A stretch of DNA of 64,000 nucleotides from Tigheibacillus halophilus (GCF_042683165.1 NZ_JBHUIZ010000013.1:62001-126000); one strand, 5' to 3'. Numbered from the stretch's first letter, positions 8,043 to 17,455 are shown. A program made the numbers and translations. Notes: generated by a model from the sequence alone, not told the origin.

Positions 8043-9536
8043 ATGGCTGGAAAATTTATTTTGGCGCTAGATCAGGGAACTACAAGTTCACGAGCAATTC
8101 TCTTTAATCACGATGGAGAAATTGTTGAAACAGCGCAACAGGAGTTTGAACAATTTTTTGCCCATCCGGGTTGGGTGGAACATGATGCAGAGGAAATTTG
8201 GACGTCTGTATTGGCTTGTGTAGCCAGTGTGCTCAGAAAAGCAGATGTCAGCCCGGAGCAAGTTGCCGGAATTGGCATAACCAATCAGAGGGAAACGACT
8301 GTTGTATGGAATAAACATACTGGGAAACCGGTCTATAAAGCGCTTGTTTGGCAATCACGTCAGACCGCAGATATTTGCAATGAATTGCGCGACAAAGGGT
8401 ATAACGATTTATTCCGCAAGAAGACTGGTCTATTGATCGATCCTTACTTTTCTGGCACAAAGATAAAATGGATATTGGATCATGTAGCAGGAACACGGGA
8501 ACAGGCAGAAAATGGAGATTTGCTGTTCGGAACAATCGATACATGGCTTGTATATAAATTATCTGGCGGGAAGGCCCATATTACGGATTATTCCAACGCA
8601 TCGCGCACATTGCTGTTCAATATTTATGATTTAAAATGGGATGATGAACTTTTGGACATATTGGATATCCCGAAAAGCATGCTTCCTGAAGTTCGTCAGT
8701 CCTCCGAGGTATACGCGCATACGGTGGATTATCATTTCTTTGGACACGAGGTGCCAATTGCCGGCATAGCCGGTGATCAGCAGGCAGCGCTTTTTGGCCA
8801 GGCATGTTTTGAAAAAGGGATGGCTAAAAACACATATGGAACAGGCTGCTTCATGCTCATGAATACCGGCGAAAAAGGTGTTATCTCTGAAAACGGATTG
8901 TTGACCACATTGGCGTGGGGTGTCGATGGGAAAGTGGAATATGCTTTGGAAGGAAGTATTTTCGTAGCGGGCTCTGCTATCCAGTGGTTGCGGGATGGAT
9001 TGAAAATTATCGATAATGCACCGGAAAGTGAGGACTTCGCCTCAAAAGTTGATGCGACGGATGGTGTTTATATGGTCCCTGCATTTGTTGGGCTAGGGAC
9101 TCCTTATTGGGATAGTGATGCGCGCGGTGCCGTGTTCGGACTGACGCGTGGTACAACGAAAGAACATTTCATTCGCGCTACATTGGAGTCGCTTGCATAT
9201 CAAACAAAGGATGTGCTTGATGCAATGATTGCTGACTCTGGTATCGATCTGAAAACACTGCGAGTTGACGGTGGTGCAGTGAAAAATGACTTTTTAATGC
9301 AATTCCAAAGCGACATGCTCAGGGTTCCTGTGGAACGTCCGATTGTACAGGAAACGACCGCACTGGGGGCAGCATATCTTGCGGGACTTGCAGTGGGTTA
9401 TTGGAAGGATAAAGAGGAGATTGCCAAGCAGTGGCAAATCGATCACACGTTCAACAACGACATGGCAGAACAGCAGGCTGAAAAACTTTATCAGGGATGG
9501 AAAAAAGCAGTGAAAGCAACGCGTCTTTTTAAATAG
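8043..9536 (+). CDS. glpK: Glycerol kinase
   Basis: Phosphorylates glycerol to glycerol-3-phosphate with ATP. The 497-residue protein shows FGGY-family signatures: LALDQGTTSSRAILF (N-terminal phosphate loop), GITNQRETTVVW, the substrate-contact WQSRQT, GTIDTWLVYKLSGG, AGIAGDQQAALFGQ and LRVDGGAVKNDFLMQFQSD near the C-terminus. A His lies in DYHFFGHEVP, near where the regulatory phospho-His of Firmicute enzymes is found. ATG 8043 follows AAAGGGAG; reading further upstream in frame has no ribosome site. Co-transcribed with glpF. Confidence 0.96.
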   Translation: MAGKFILALDQGTTSSRAILFNHDGEIVETAQQEFEQFFAHPGWVEHDAEEIWTSVLACVASVLRKADVSPEQVAGIGITNQRETTVVWNKHTGKPVYKALVWQSRQTADICNELRDKGYNDLFRKKTGLLIDPYFSGTKIKWILDHVAGTREQAENGDLLFGTIDTWLVYKLSGGKAHITDYSNASRTLLFNIYDLKWDDELLDILDIPKSMLPEVRQSSEVYAHTVDYHFFGHEVPIAGIAGDQQAALFGQACFEKGMAKNTYGTGCFMLMNTGEKGVISENGLLTTLAWGVDGKVEYALEGSIFVAGSAIQWLRDGLKIIDNAPESEDFASKVDATDGVYMVPAFVGLGTPYWDSDARGAVFGLTRGTTKEHFIRATLESLAYQTKDVLDAMIADSGIDLKTLRVDGGAVKNDFLMQFQSDMLRVPVERPIVQETTALGAAYLAGLAVGYWKDKEEIAKQWQIDHTFNNDMAEQQAEKLYQGWKKAVKATRLFK

Positions 9537-9672
9537 GCGAAAAAAAGGGGGTCCACACGGTCACAAGAAATATCTTGTAGGGCCTTCATACACATTTGCT
9601 GACAGAATAAATTTATTATTTGAGCGAAGCAGGTTTATGAAAACACACTGCTAAAAGAAAAATGTACGATGG

Positions 9673-9715
9673 AAAACCTCGCGAAAATCAAATGTTTCCG
9701 CGAGGTTTTAGTTTT
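9673..9715. terminator. Bidirectional terminator between glpK and abgA
   Basis: AAAACCTCGCG (9673-9683) pairs perfectly with CGCGAGGTTTT (9699-9709), followed by TAGTTTTG. GC-rich core with A run before and T run after serves both converging genes. Confidence 0.85.
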
Positions 9716-9724
9716 GTTAGACTT

Positions 9725-11023
9725 TTATTTAACGCCGCCTTCTTTTCCAAGACGTTTGACGGATTCATAGAGAATTTCCACAGCTGGCAGTAACGATTCT
9801 TCATTCACATCGAAGTTCTCGTTATGATGCCCGGCAGCCAGCTCGGTCCCGAAAATACAATATGTCGCCAAACCACCGTTTCTTTGCACCTCCTCCATAA
9901 AATAGGTGGCATCTTCGGAACCGGCACTGTCATTGCTTTCGAGAACGGTCTCCGAAATCGCTGGGTGCGCCTTTGCACAAACTTCCATCATAGCGGCTAG
10001 TTCTTTGGAACAACCACAGTGCAATCCTTCTCCAACAACTTCGATAGTATAATCGATCTGATACATCTTCGCAGCACCGGCGACAATGGCGTTTACCTGG
10101 TCTTTCACATACGTGTTCACCGCTGATGTCTCACCGCGGGTTTCTGCTATCAATTTTGCTTGGTTTGCAATGATATTTCTGCCTGATCCAGCATGAAATT
10201 CTCCTATATTTATTCTGGAAGAGCCCCCGGAATGTCGGGCGATAGCATACATATTCAATGTTGCTGACGCCGCTGCCAACAGAGCATTCTTACCTTCCTC
10301 AGGATGACTGCCAGCATGGGAAGCGGTACCTTTGAAAGTGATATCCAGTTTTGAAGTAGCCATGAATCCATTATTGGCAGCTACAAAATGGCGATGCGGT
10401 ACCCCTGTCCCGATATGGGAAGCAATGAAGTAATCGACACCTTGGACCACACCAGCTTTAGCCATAGATTTCGCACCGCGGGTTCCTTCCTCGGCAGGTT
10501 GAAAAATGAGCTTAATGTTGCCACGGAGATGTTGCTTATTTTCCGCAATTAGCGTGGCCAGTCCAAGGCCAATGGCGGTATGTGTATCATGCCCACAGGC
10601 GTGCATTTTTCCTGGAACCTGCGATCTGAAACCTTCCTGGAGAGGAATGTGATCTGCATCGTCCGTTTCGTGAATTGGCAGTGCATCCATATCAAACCGA
10701 TAGGCTATCGTCGGGCCAGGCAGGTGTGTTTCCATTGTAGCTACGATTCCTGTATATCCTTGTGAAAAGTAATCGATAAATTGATTTTTTGCACCGTTTG
10801 ATAATGCCCAATCCAAATGCTTTTTCGTTTCAACTTCATCTGGTTTTCCCATGCAGTCCTCTGCAGACATCACCGCTTTGCCTAATTGCAGTTCATAGCC
10901 TAGTCCATTCAGAACTGCAGCCACGATGGATGCTGTTCTCATCTCCAAAAAACCTGTTTCCGGATGCTGGTGCAAATCTCTGCGCCATGTGATCAACTGT
11001 TTTTCTAAATCTGCTGTTTTCAT
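9725..11023 (-). CDS. abgA: p-Aminobenzoyl-glutamate hydrolase subunit A
   Basis: An M20D amidohydrolase of 432 residues, close to the 436 of E. coli AbgA. Metal-binding motifs: GKMHACGHDTHTAIGLG, FQPAEEGTRGAKSM with catalytic Glu pair, ASHIGTG, and a C-terminal GHHNENFDVNEESL. The insertion with VMSAEDCMGKPDEV between the first helix and catalytic domain is characteristic of AbgA. With AbgB it would cleave p-aminobenzoyl-glutamate, a folate breakdown product, to p-aminobenzoate and glutamate. Start ATG 11023 follows GGAGGAA. Third gene of abgB-abgT-abgA, 29 bases after abgT. Confidence 0.87.
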   Translation of the reverse strand: MKTADLEKQLITWRRDLHQHPETGFLEMRTASIVAAVLNGLGYELQLGKAVMSAEDCMGKPDEVETKKHLDWALSNGAKNQFIDYFSQGYTGIVATMETHLPGPTIAYRFDMDALPIHETDDADHIPLQEGFRSQVPGKMHACGHDTHTAIGLGLATLIAENKQHLRGNIKLIFQPAEEGTRGAKSMAKAGVVQGVDYFIASHIGTGVPHRHFVAANNGFMATSKLDITFKGTASHAGSHPEEGKNALLAAASATLNMYAIARHSGGSSRINIGEFHAGSGRNIIANQAKLIAETRGETSAVNTYVKDQVNAIVAGAAKMYQIDYTIEVVGEGLHCGCSKELAAMMEVCAKAHPAISETVLESNDSAGSEDATYFMEEVQRNGGLATYCIFGTELAAGHHNENFDVNEESLLPAVEILYESVKRLGKEGGVK

Positions 11024-11052
11024 GAAAAATTCCTCCAGTTTTTTCTTTCAAT

Positions 11053-12567
11053 CTATAAATGCGGGTGGATCCCTGGCCCAAATGGTATGCCTGTATAGTA
11101 AAATACGAGGATCAAGATGATCCAAGTGAGCAGGAATGTAATCGTATATGGAAGCATCAAAGAGATATAGGTACCGATGCTTGCTTTCTTGTCATATTTT
11201 TGCATAAAGGCAAGGATGATGACCATATACGGAAATAATGGTGTAACAATATTAGTTGAAGAATCCGCAATACGATACGCTGCCTGGGTGAATGCAGGGC
11301 TATAGCCAAGCTGCATGAACATCGGAATGAAAATCGGTGCTTCAATTGCCCATTTTGCTGAACCGGACGTAATCAAGAAATTCAACAGAGATGTGAAAAT
11401 GATATACCCTAGGATCAGTCCCATGCCGGTAAAGTTGACGCTTGTCAGGAAATCTGCACCATTGACTGCAATCCATGTACCCAGGTTGGACCAATTGAAA
11501 AATGCTGTAAATTGTGCGATGGCAAAGACAAGCACAATATAACTCGCCATATCCTTCACTGATTCAGACATATAGTTGCTGATATCTTTTCCAGATTTGA
11601 TTCTGCCTACGGTTATTCCGAAAGTCACGCCAATAATGATGAAGAAGAATAGAATGATTGGCACGATCCCATCAATAAATGGTGATTCAATGATACTGCC
11701 ATCTTTTCCGGCTAGTGGACTGTTCGGCAGGAACAGAGTGATGGCAATGATCAGAATATAAATCAGACCTGCGAGCACGGCAAAAATGAACCCTTTTTTC
11801 GCATGGGGGAGGGCATCTGACTTTTCTTCTTCTACCGCATCACCCTCATAATGGCCAAGCCGTGGCTCGATGAATTTCGTTGTGACAAGCCCGCCCACGA
11901 TCGTCAAAGCGAATACTGAAACAATGTTGAAATACCAGTTATCGAGCGGTGTGACAGTGATGGATTTATCCAAGATATGCGCAGCCTCAGTAGAGATGCC
12001 AGCTAGCAGCGCATCTGTACCGGCAATGAATAAATTCGCTGTAAAACCAGCACCGGCACCGGCAAAGCCTGCTGCCAGACCTGCGAGTGGATGGCGACCG
12101 ACTTTATAAAACACAAGTGCAGCCAAAGGTGGAATCAATACAACAGCAGCATCTGATGCAATATTGCCCATGATTCCGACAAAGACGACGGTGTAGGTCA
12201 GTAAAAATGGCGGCGATTTTAAAATCGTTTTTCGAACCGCGTAGTCGAGGAGACCGACTTTTTCAGCCAATCCGATACCGAGCATCATGACGATTACTAA
12301 TCCAAGTGGAGCGAATCCTGTGAAATTGTCGATCATTGACGTTAATATAAATTCAAGTCCTTCGCCGGACACCAGGTTTTTAATCGGCACCGTATCACCA
12401 GTTCCTGGATGGACGACGGATGCACCGAATAAGCTGAAAATCCAGGAAACAATCATCATTAGAACTGCCAGGCAAATAAACAACATGAACGGATCAGGAA
12501 GTTTGTTGCCTACTTTTTCAACAATATCAAGGAATCTTTGGAAAAAACTCTTTTTTTCCTCCATCAT
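11053..12567 (-). CDS. abgT: p-Aminobenzoyl-glutamate transporter, AbgT family
   Basis: A 504-residue, very hydrophobic protein (about 11-13 membrane segments) with AbgT features: start KSFFQRFLDIVEKVGNKLPDP, GFAPLGLVIVMMLGIGLAEKVGLL, the ASDAAVVLIPPLAALVF segment and QAAYRIADSSTNIVTPLFPYM near the end. Family members import p-aminobenzoyl-glutamate; some relatives export sulfonamides. Placement between the two hydrolase subunit genes favours uptake. RBS AGAGGTGAT is followed by two consecutive ATGs (12567 and 12564). Twelve bases separate it from abgB. Confidence 0.92.
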   Translation of the reverse strand: MMEEKKSFFQRFLDIVEKVGNKLPDPFMLFICLAVLMMIVSWIFSLFGASVVHPGTGDTVPIKNLVSGEGLEFILTSMIDNFTGFAPLGLVIVMMLGIGLAEKVGLLDYAVRKTILKSPPFLLTYTVVFVGIMGNIASDAAVVLIPPLAALVFYKVGRHPLAGLAAGFAGAGAGFTANLFIAGTDALLAGISTEAAHILDKSITVTPLDNWYFNIVSVFALTIVGGLVTTKFIEPRLGHYEGDAVEEEKSDALPHAKKGFIFAVLAGLIYILIIAITLFLPNSPLAGKDGSIIESPFIDGIVPIILFFFIIIGVTFGITVGRIKSGKDISNYMSESVKDMASYIVLVFAIAQFTAFFNWSNLGTWIAVNGADFLTSVNFTGMGLILGYIIFTSLLNFLITSGSAKWAIEAPIFIPMFMQLGYSPAFTQAAYRIADSSTNIVTPLFPYMVIILAFMQKYDKKASIGTYISLMLPYTITFLLTWIILILVFYYTGIPFGPGIHPHL

Positions 12568-12579
12568 ATCACCTCTTTG

Positions 12580-14016
12580 TCAGATTGTGTGTCCGCTCAC
12601 TTTGGATGGTTTGACATCCTGAGGAATGGGACACGTGTATGGGTTGTCTTTGGAAAATGCGTTGAATTCATTTTTGACTTGATGCAGAGCTTCTGATGAG
12701 GTCAGTAGTTCCAAGCCTGTCAATGCCATGCTGCCGGCGGCCCGGAGCATCCCTTTGTTTGCGAAACTGCTGAGCCCTTGTGTCGTCATCTGCCATGTGT
12801 GCAATGGAGTGCCGAGCGTTGACGTGGCGGCAGATAATTGTGCTGTCGGAACAATCCAGCTGACATCGGAAACATCTGTTGATCCATAGAATATTTCCTT
12901 GGACTCCTCGTATGCTGAAATAGTGTCTGCCAGATACTTGCCTGCAAGCTCTTTGCCGTCACCGACGTAGCCAAAACCTTTCATCAATTCCACATGATAA
13001 TCTTGTTCTTCTTTCGTGAAGGTTTCCCAGATTTTCTTGGCAAAATGTTTTTCTTCTTCGGTAGCTTTCTCCGCTCCGATAGCAACTAAATGCCTGTGTA
13101 ATATTTTTTCCAAGCTGCGATTAGGCACATAGTTGGAACAGGCTTTATCGAATTCGATAGATAACTGTGTTCCAGTCATCATGGCTGCTCCTTCTGCTAT
13201 CTGGCAAACTCGTTGAAAAATACCATTTGCCTGTGCTACTTTTGGTGCGCGAACCAAGTACAAGACCTCTGCACGTGCTTGGACTACGTTCGGAGAAACC
13301 CCGCCGGTATTGGTTACTGCATAATGGATTCTTGCATCCTGTACGACATGCTCACGTAAATAATTGACTCCGACATTCATCAGCTCTACTGCATCCAGGG
13401 CACTTCGTCCCAGGTGAGGTGAGTTGGCAGCATGGGCTGCTGTGCCCTTAAACCGGAAAAAAACTTGATAGTTTGCCAGTGTCGGCCGGGACATGATGGA
13501 GTTAGATGGAGATGGATGCCAAGTCAGCGCTGCATCAACATTGTCAAACACACCTTCCCTGACCATGAATGTTTTGCCGGAACCGCCTTCTTCGCCCGGA
13601 CATCCAAAGAAAATGACTGTACCAGGAAGCTTGTGCTCCTGCAGATAACTTTTTGTCGCACAGGCCGCTGCAAAGGCACCGGTACCAAGCAAATTATGTC
13701 CACAACCGTGGCCAACATCATTTTCTAAAGGTTTATAGGATGTTTCAAGCGGTTTCTGGCTGAGCCCGGATAGAGCATCGAATTCCCCTAAAAATCCAAT
13801 TACAGGTTTTCCAGAACCATAGCTGGCAGTAAAAGCAGTTTCCATGCCAGCAACATGCTTTTTTACAGTGAATCCTTGTTTCTCACATGCTGAGGCGAGA
13901 AAAGAAGCAGAATCATATTCTTCAAATCTCGTTTCCGGATGCTCAAAGATAAACTCGGAAACTTGTTTAAAGTATTCCTTATTTTCATTCAGGTAATTTT
14001 TAACAAATTCATTCAT
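12580..14016 (-). CDS. abgB: p-Aminobenzoyl-glutamate hydrolase subunit B
   Basis: M20 family amidohydrolase of 478 residues, against 481 in E. coli AbgB. Motifs: GFLGEFDALSGLSQ, DVGHGCGHNLLGTGAFAAA, FFGCPGEEGGSGKTFM with the catalytic Glu pair, ALTWHPSPSN, and YGSTDVSDVSWIVPTAQL late in the chain. First gene of abgB-abgT-abgA; RBS GGAGGTTTTGTA before ATG 14016. In E. coli the order is abgA-abgB-abgT with a divergent LysR regulator, so both order and regulator differ here. Confidence 0.88.
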   Translation of the reverse strand: MNEFVKNYLNENKEYFKQVSEFIFEHPETRFEEYDSASFLASACEKQGFTVKKHVAGMETAFTASYGSGKPVIGFLGEFDALSGLSQKPLETSYKPLENDVGHGCGHNLLGTGAFAAACATKSYLQEHKLPGTVIFFGCPGEEGGSGKTFMVREGVFDNVDAALTWHPSPSNSIMSRPTLANYQVFFRFKGTAAHAANSPHLGRSALDAVELMNVGVNYLREHVVQDARIHYAVTNTGGVSPNVVQARAEVLYLVRAPKVAQANGIFQRVCQIAEGAAMMTGTQLSIEFDKACSNYVPNRSLEKILHRHLVAIGAEKATEEEKHFAKKIWETFTKEEQDYHVELMKGFGYVGDGKELAGKYLADTISAYEESKEIFYGSTDVSDVSWIVPTAQLSAATSTLGTPLHTWQMTTQGLSSFANKGMLRAAGSMALTGLELLTSSEALHQVKNEFNAFSKDNPYTCPIPQDVKPSKVSGHTI

Positions 14017-14200
14017 TACAAAACCTCCAAATAGTGATGGTTTGGTGATTGTTCTTCCTGCTCACTGTGTCCGTTTCTGTTTGCAAAGTATCTTTCTATG
14101 AACTTGCCCCGTTCGACAGAGTTTTGGTTGCAGTGTATTCACCCGGATGATGGCTGTCCCATCCTGGCAAGGTACAAAGACGGGATTACGCGGCCATTTC

Positions 14201-15586
14201 TTAGTCATTTTCTGGATCCGATCCCTTACCAGTACTAGCGACTCCTCTTTTCCAAGCTTTTTCTTCGCATGAAGAAAATAGCGCATTATCCACAAAGTGA
14301 TAGATATTTTTCGGTCTTCCTCTTTGATTGGATTGTACTTTTCCGCATTTTTCAATCACATTGGCCTGTTCCAGTTCGGCCAGGATTCTTCTGCCGTTTC
14401 TTTCGGTGCTTTGCAGCCATCGTGAAATATCTTCCGCTGTGAATTCTTGTTGGCTGTATTTATGGGAATATACAACGATTCGCATCGCATCCCTTGGGCT
14501 GATCAAGCCTTTTCCAAATCTATCGAACAGTTCCTGTTCCAGCTTTTCCGTGTTCAATGAATCCTTAGCATGACTTGCAAACTTTGCGGTAACAGCATGC
14601 TGTCCTTCTACAACCAGAATAGCGGCCTGCTTCTCTATTTTAGATTGGTTCAACCCATACCGAACATTTTGTTCAGCGTGCAGCACAGTTTCTCCATATC
14701 CAATAGCAGTTGTAATGGAAATGTGGTTCCTTATTTGGTATTCGTCGATCAATTGAAATAAAGCGCTTTCAAATTTGTTGTCAATTTCTCCTTTCGTTGT
14801 AAAAATGAAGTATAATCCATCTCCGACTTCTACGAAAGAACCACTCATCGATTCGGTAAGAGCTAAGAGAGATTTTTTTAAGTCCAGGTCATGATGTTTC
14901 CACTTGAAGAGCTGGTACTGATCAATTATTTCTGCAATATTCTGTACCTTAAAGCCGATTACCGCCATTTGCAGATTTTCATAATGGTTTGCCTGTGCTC
15001 TTTCAATCAGCAGCTGGATGGTCATTTTGATAGATAAATAGGAAGGAGTCAGACGATAAACTGGTATTCCATCACTTTTCAATTGATCAAAGGTCGCTTT
15101 AATTGCTGTAATAGCCACTTGCGTTTTATTTTCCGAATACAACTTTTTGTGAAAAGCAACCAGTTTTTCCAAGTCATCATGCGACTTGAAGGGCATTGTA
15201 TAGTATTCAAGGGAGTCCAGATTGTAAAAAGAGAGCACTTTGGCAATTTCCTTGTCAGTAATATGATCCATACTTATCCTTTTAAAAATCCGTCCCTCAT
15301 TCAGTTGTGCTTCCAACAGCTTTCCAAAAAAACTAGATCCGTGAAGCGGCGGAAAACTGCCGTCTTCCTTTTTAATCAGCTGTTGATCGATAGCATAAGA
15401 GTAATTCATGATGCCCGAAAACAGCCATTGGTCCACAAACAGCCTGTTGTTTGCAATAATGGTGGATATCTGGCTCACCTCATCGTACACAAATGGAATA
15501 AACGTCACTCCCTCAAAATCCCTTGATACTTTCAGGATCTTTGCAACAGATTCCGAAGGTCCAATAACGCCAATTTTTATATGCAT
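14201..15586 (-). CDS. Multi-domain regulator with GGDEF/GCH-III-like core and C-terminal winged helix
   Basis: A 461-residue protein 184 bp upstream of abgB in the same direction. Residues 1-about 190 begin MHIKIGVIGPSESVAKI and look like an alpha/beta ligand-sensing domain. Residues about 205-328 resemble the GTP cyclohydrolase III/GGDEF fold: GDGLYFIF at 255-262 and ITTAIGYGETVLHAEQNV at 291-308, without a canonical GGDEF motif. Residues about 375-435 form a winged helix (EFTAEDISRWLQSTERNGR, then a basic QRGRPKNIYHF wing). Proposed role: ligand- or nucleotide-sensing control of abgBTA. ATG 15586 follows GGAGGTGA; an ATG at 15601 is within the ribosome site. Domain assignments are from motif memory only. 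Confidence 0.65.
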   Translation of the reverse strand: MHIKIGVIGPSESVAKILKVSRDFEGVTFIPFVYDEVSQISTIIANNRLFVDQWLFSGIMNYSYAIDQQLIKKEDGSFPPLHGSSFFGKLLEAQLNEGRIFKRISMDHITDKEIAKVLSFYNLDSLEYYTMPFKSHDDLEKLVAFHKKLYSENKTQVAITAIKATFDQLKSDGIPVYRLTPSYLSIKMTIQLLIERAQANHYENLQMAVIGFKVQNIAEIIDQYQLFKWKHHDLDLKKSLLALTESMSGSFVEVGDGLYFIFTTKGEIDNKFESALFQLIDEYQIRNHISITTAIGYGETVLHAEQNVRYGLNQSKIEKQAAILVVEGQHAVTAKFASHAKDSLNTEKLEQELFDRFGKGLISPRDAMRIVVYSHKYSQQEFTAEDISRWLQSTERNGRRILAELEQANVIEKCGKVQSNQRGRPKNIYHFVDNALFSSCEEKAWKRGVASTGKGSDPEND

Positions 15587-15630
15587 TGTATTCACCTCCA
15601 TGGCATAATAGTCAAGAAGAAAAATGAATT

Positions 15631-15655
15631 AAGGAATTTTTCCTTTATTTTTCCT
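15631..15655. promoter_or_regulatory. Possible operator, AAGGAA-TTT-TTCCTT
   Basis: Perfect six-base palindrome arms (15631-15636, 15640-15645) with another TTCCTT copy following at about 15650-15655. Located 45-70 bases upstream of the abg regulator start and between divergent genes, fitting an autoregulatory site. Function is inference. Confidence 0.35.
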
Positions 15656-15744
15656 TATATTACTAAAATGTTTTTGGTTTGTCTACAAATTCTATCAAAT
15701 AGATGGGAAAATACAGATAATACGGGAAAATATTTATTGGATTA

Positions 15745-15773
15745 TTGATAATAATACGAGAATAATGTAGAAT
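15745..15773 (+). promoter_or_regulatory. Sigma-A promoter of alpha/beta hydrolase gene
   Basis: TTGATA (15745-15750), 17 bases, TAGAAT (15768-15773), about 110 bases before the start codon at 15884 in a very AT-rich region. Confidence 0.55.
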
Positions 15774-15883
15774 ATGCTGCATATGTTTTTAGAAAATAAC
15801 GTAACAAGTGAGAATTTACAATAAAAACAAGTAAGACCAGAAAACAATTGGTCAGTTCAATTGCGAAAAAGGAGAGAGTGGAG

Positions 15884-16741
15884 ATGTATGCAAATATCAA
15901 TGGTACAAAGCTTTTTTATGATGTGGATGGTTCTTCTGTAAGAATAATGAATGGCGAAATCGTACGTAAGCCCGTCGTTTTCATTATTCATGGCGGCCCC
16001 GGGGGATCTCATTTAGGTTTTAAACCATATTTTGACGGGTTGGCGGAGCATGCACAACTGGTATATGTAGACCAGCGGGGGTGCGGATTTTCCGATGAAG
16101 ACCTTCCAGAAAATTATACATTGGAACGAAATGCGGCAGACATAGAAAGCCTAAGACATTATCTTGGCCTGGAGAAGATTTACCTTCTTGGACATTCTTA
16201 TGGAGGTATGGTTGCCATGAGTTATGCGATAAAATACCAAGAAAACCTTCAGGGGCTTCTTCTCCTGGCAACTTCGCCATCCTACAAGTTTTTGGAAAAA
16301 GCAAAAGCGTATGTTGAAAAGCACGGGAACTCGGAACAAAAATATTATGCTGATAAATTATGGAAAGGGTCTTTTCAGTCAGAAGAAGAACTTAGAAACT
16401 ATTTTCATGCATTGGCTCCCTTTTATTCCACGGCAGCAGCCTCCGGAAACGCTATGATGCGGCCGAAAACAAAACACTCCTACGAGCCGTTGAATAAAGG
16501 TTTCGGTGGTTTCATGAGGGAGTTTGATTTGAGAGATAGACTTGAGGAAATTTCTGTACGTACTTTGATCCTTGCTGGCAGACATGATTGGATCACACCG
16601 GTAAGCGAAAGTGAAGAAATACACAAACGAATTGCCGATAGCGAATTTCACGTATTAGAAAACAGCAGTCACCGCATTTTTGCTGATGAACAAGAAAATA
16701 CCATCAGATGGATCACGGATTATTTAATAGAAAAGGAGTAG
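15884..16741 (+). CDS. Proline-iminopeptidase-like alpha/beta hydrolase
   Basis: A 285-residue serine hydrolase. The oxyanion motif HGGPGGSH follows the second core strand, then VDQRGCGFSDED, the two hallmarks of the proline iminopeptidase family (S33). The nucleophile elbow is GHSYGG with Ser105; the acid is in AGRHDWITP and the His in NSSHRIFADE. Likely releases N-terminal proline or another amino acid from short peptides in the cytoplasm. No signal peptide. ATG 15884 follows GGAGAGAGTGGAG. It lies between the abg block and the peptide-uptake operon, so it fits a peptide-use region. Confidence 0.82.
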   Translation: MYANINGTKLFYDVDGSSVRIMNGEIVRKPVVFIIHGGPGGSHLGFKPYFDGLAEHAQLVYVDQRGCGFSDEDLPENYTLERNAADIESLRHYLGLEKIYLLGHSYGGMVAMSYAIKYQENLQGLLLLATSPSYKFLEKAKAYVEKHGNSEQKYYADKLWKGSFQSEEELRNYFHALAPFYSTAAASGNAMMRPKTKHSYEPLNKGFGGFMREFDLRDRLEEISVRTLILAGRHDWITPVSESEEIHKRIADSEFHVLENSSHRIFADEQENTIRWITDYLIEKE

Positions 16742-16750
16742 CATAGACCA

Positions 16751-16790
16751 GGCTGTCCTCTTGTTTACAGCAGGAGGGCGGCCTTTTTTC
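16751..16790 (+). terminator. Terminator after S33 hydrolase gene
   Basis: GGCTGTCCTC (16751-16760) pairs with GAGGGCGGCC (16774-16783) through two G-U pairs, followed by six T. Confidence 0.75.
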
Positions 16791-16855
16791 AAATGTGTTA
16801 GCAGAAGGTTTTGCATGGATGCTTTTGTCGAATATTAATAATTTGTCAAAAAATA

Positions 16856-16884
16856 TTGATTTCATACGAGAACTGCTATATAAT
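16856..16884 (+). promoter_or_regulatory. Sigma-A promoter of the lrp-dpp operon
   Basis: TTGATT (16856-16861), 17 bases, perfect TATAAT (16879-16884). The leader to the Lrp gene at 17009 is about 115 nt. Confidence 0.65.
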
Positions 16885-17008
16885 GTCTTTTAATAATCTG
16901 ATTTCGATAATAAAAAAGGTTTTGAATGTTGTTAAACAGAAGCATTTACAATTGCATTGCCCTTTTTAAGTACTTTTAGTCGAATTTGGTATTGTAAGGA
17001 GGAATTGT

Positions 17009-17455
17009 ATGGAATATGAGATAGATGATTTGGACAGGCAGATTATTCATCTCCTTTCAAAGGATGGAAGAAGAACATTTGCAGATATAGCAAACAGACT
17101 ACAAGTAACAGAGAAAACGATCCGTTCAAGATACCGTAATTTGATTGAAAGAGGAATTTTGAATGTAGTTGGTGTCATCAACCCGATCGCTGTAGGGTTA
17201 AAGGCTGGGGCAATCATCTTCATAAAAGCAACACCTGCAAAAATTGCTAATGTAATTACAAGGCTGAAAGAGATTAACAAAATTCGGTACATCACATTGG
17301 TTTCAGGCGAATATCCAATACTGGTCCAAATAGCTGTCCCTGATCAAGAAGAGATCGTTGCGGTTTTGCAAGAGATTGGGAAAATCCCGGAAGTGTGTGA
17401 ATATCATTCTATCGTTCAGTTAGAAGTGTATAAAAATACATTTGAATACATTTAA
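17009..17455 (+). CDS. Lrp/AsnC family transcriptional regulator
   Basis: A 148-residue regulator starting with the AsnC-type helix-turn-helix: IDDLDRQIIHLLSKDGRRTFADIANRL, then VTEKTIRSRYRNLIERGIL (residues about 4-57). The rest is the alpha/beta ligand and oligomerisation (RAM) domain, with SGEYPILVQIAV. It precedes the dpp genes, about 60 bases before dppA and in the same direction, so it likely controls that operon in response to amino acids or peptides released by it. RBS TAAGGAGG. The specific effector cannot be read from the sequence. Confidence 0.87.
   Translation: MEYEIDDLDRQIIHLLSKDGRRTFADIANRLQVTEKTIRSRYRNLIERGILNVVGVINPIAVGLKAGAIIFIKATPAKIANVITRLKEINKIRYITLVSGEYPILVQIAVPDQEEIVAVLQEIGKIPEVCEYHSIVQLEVYKNTFEYI

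Noticed and set aside
14062..14355. 97-codon minus-strand frame between abgB and the regulator
   Set aside because: Overlaps the winged-helix end of the regulator in another frame and has no recognisable features.
14755..14780. cre-like AAAGCGCTTTC
   Set aside because: Sits inside the regulator coding sequence and fails the outer consensus positions (A, T instead of CA).
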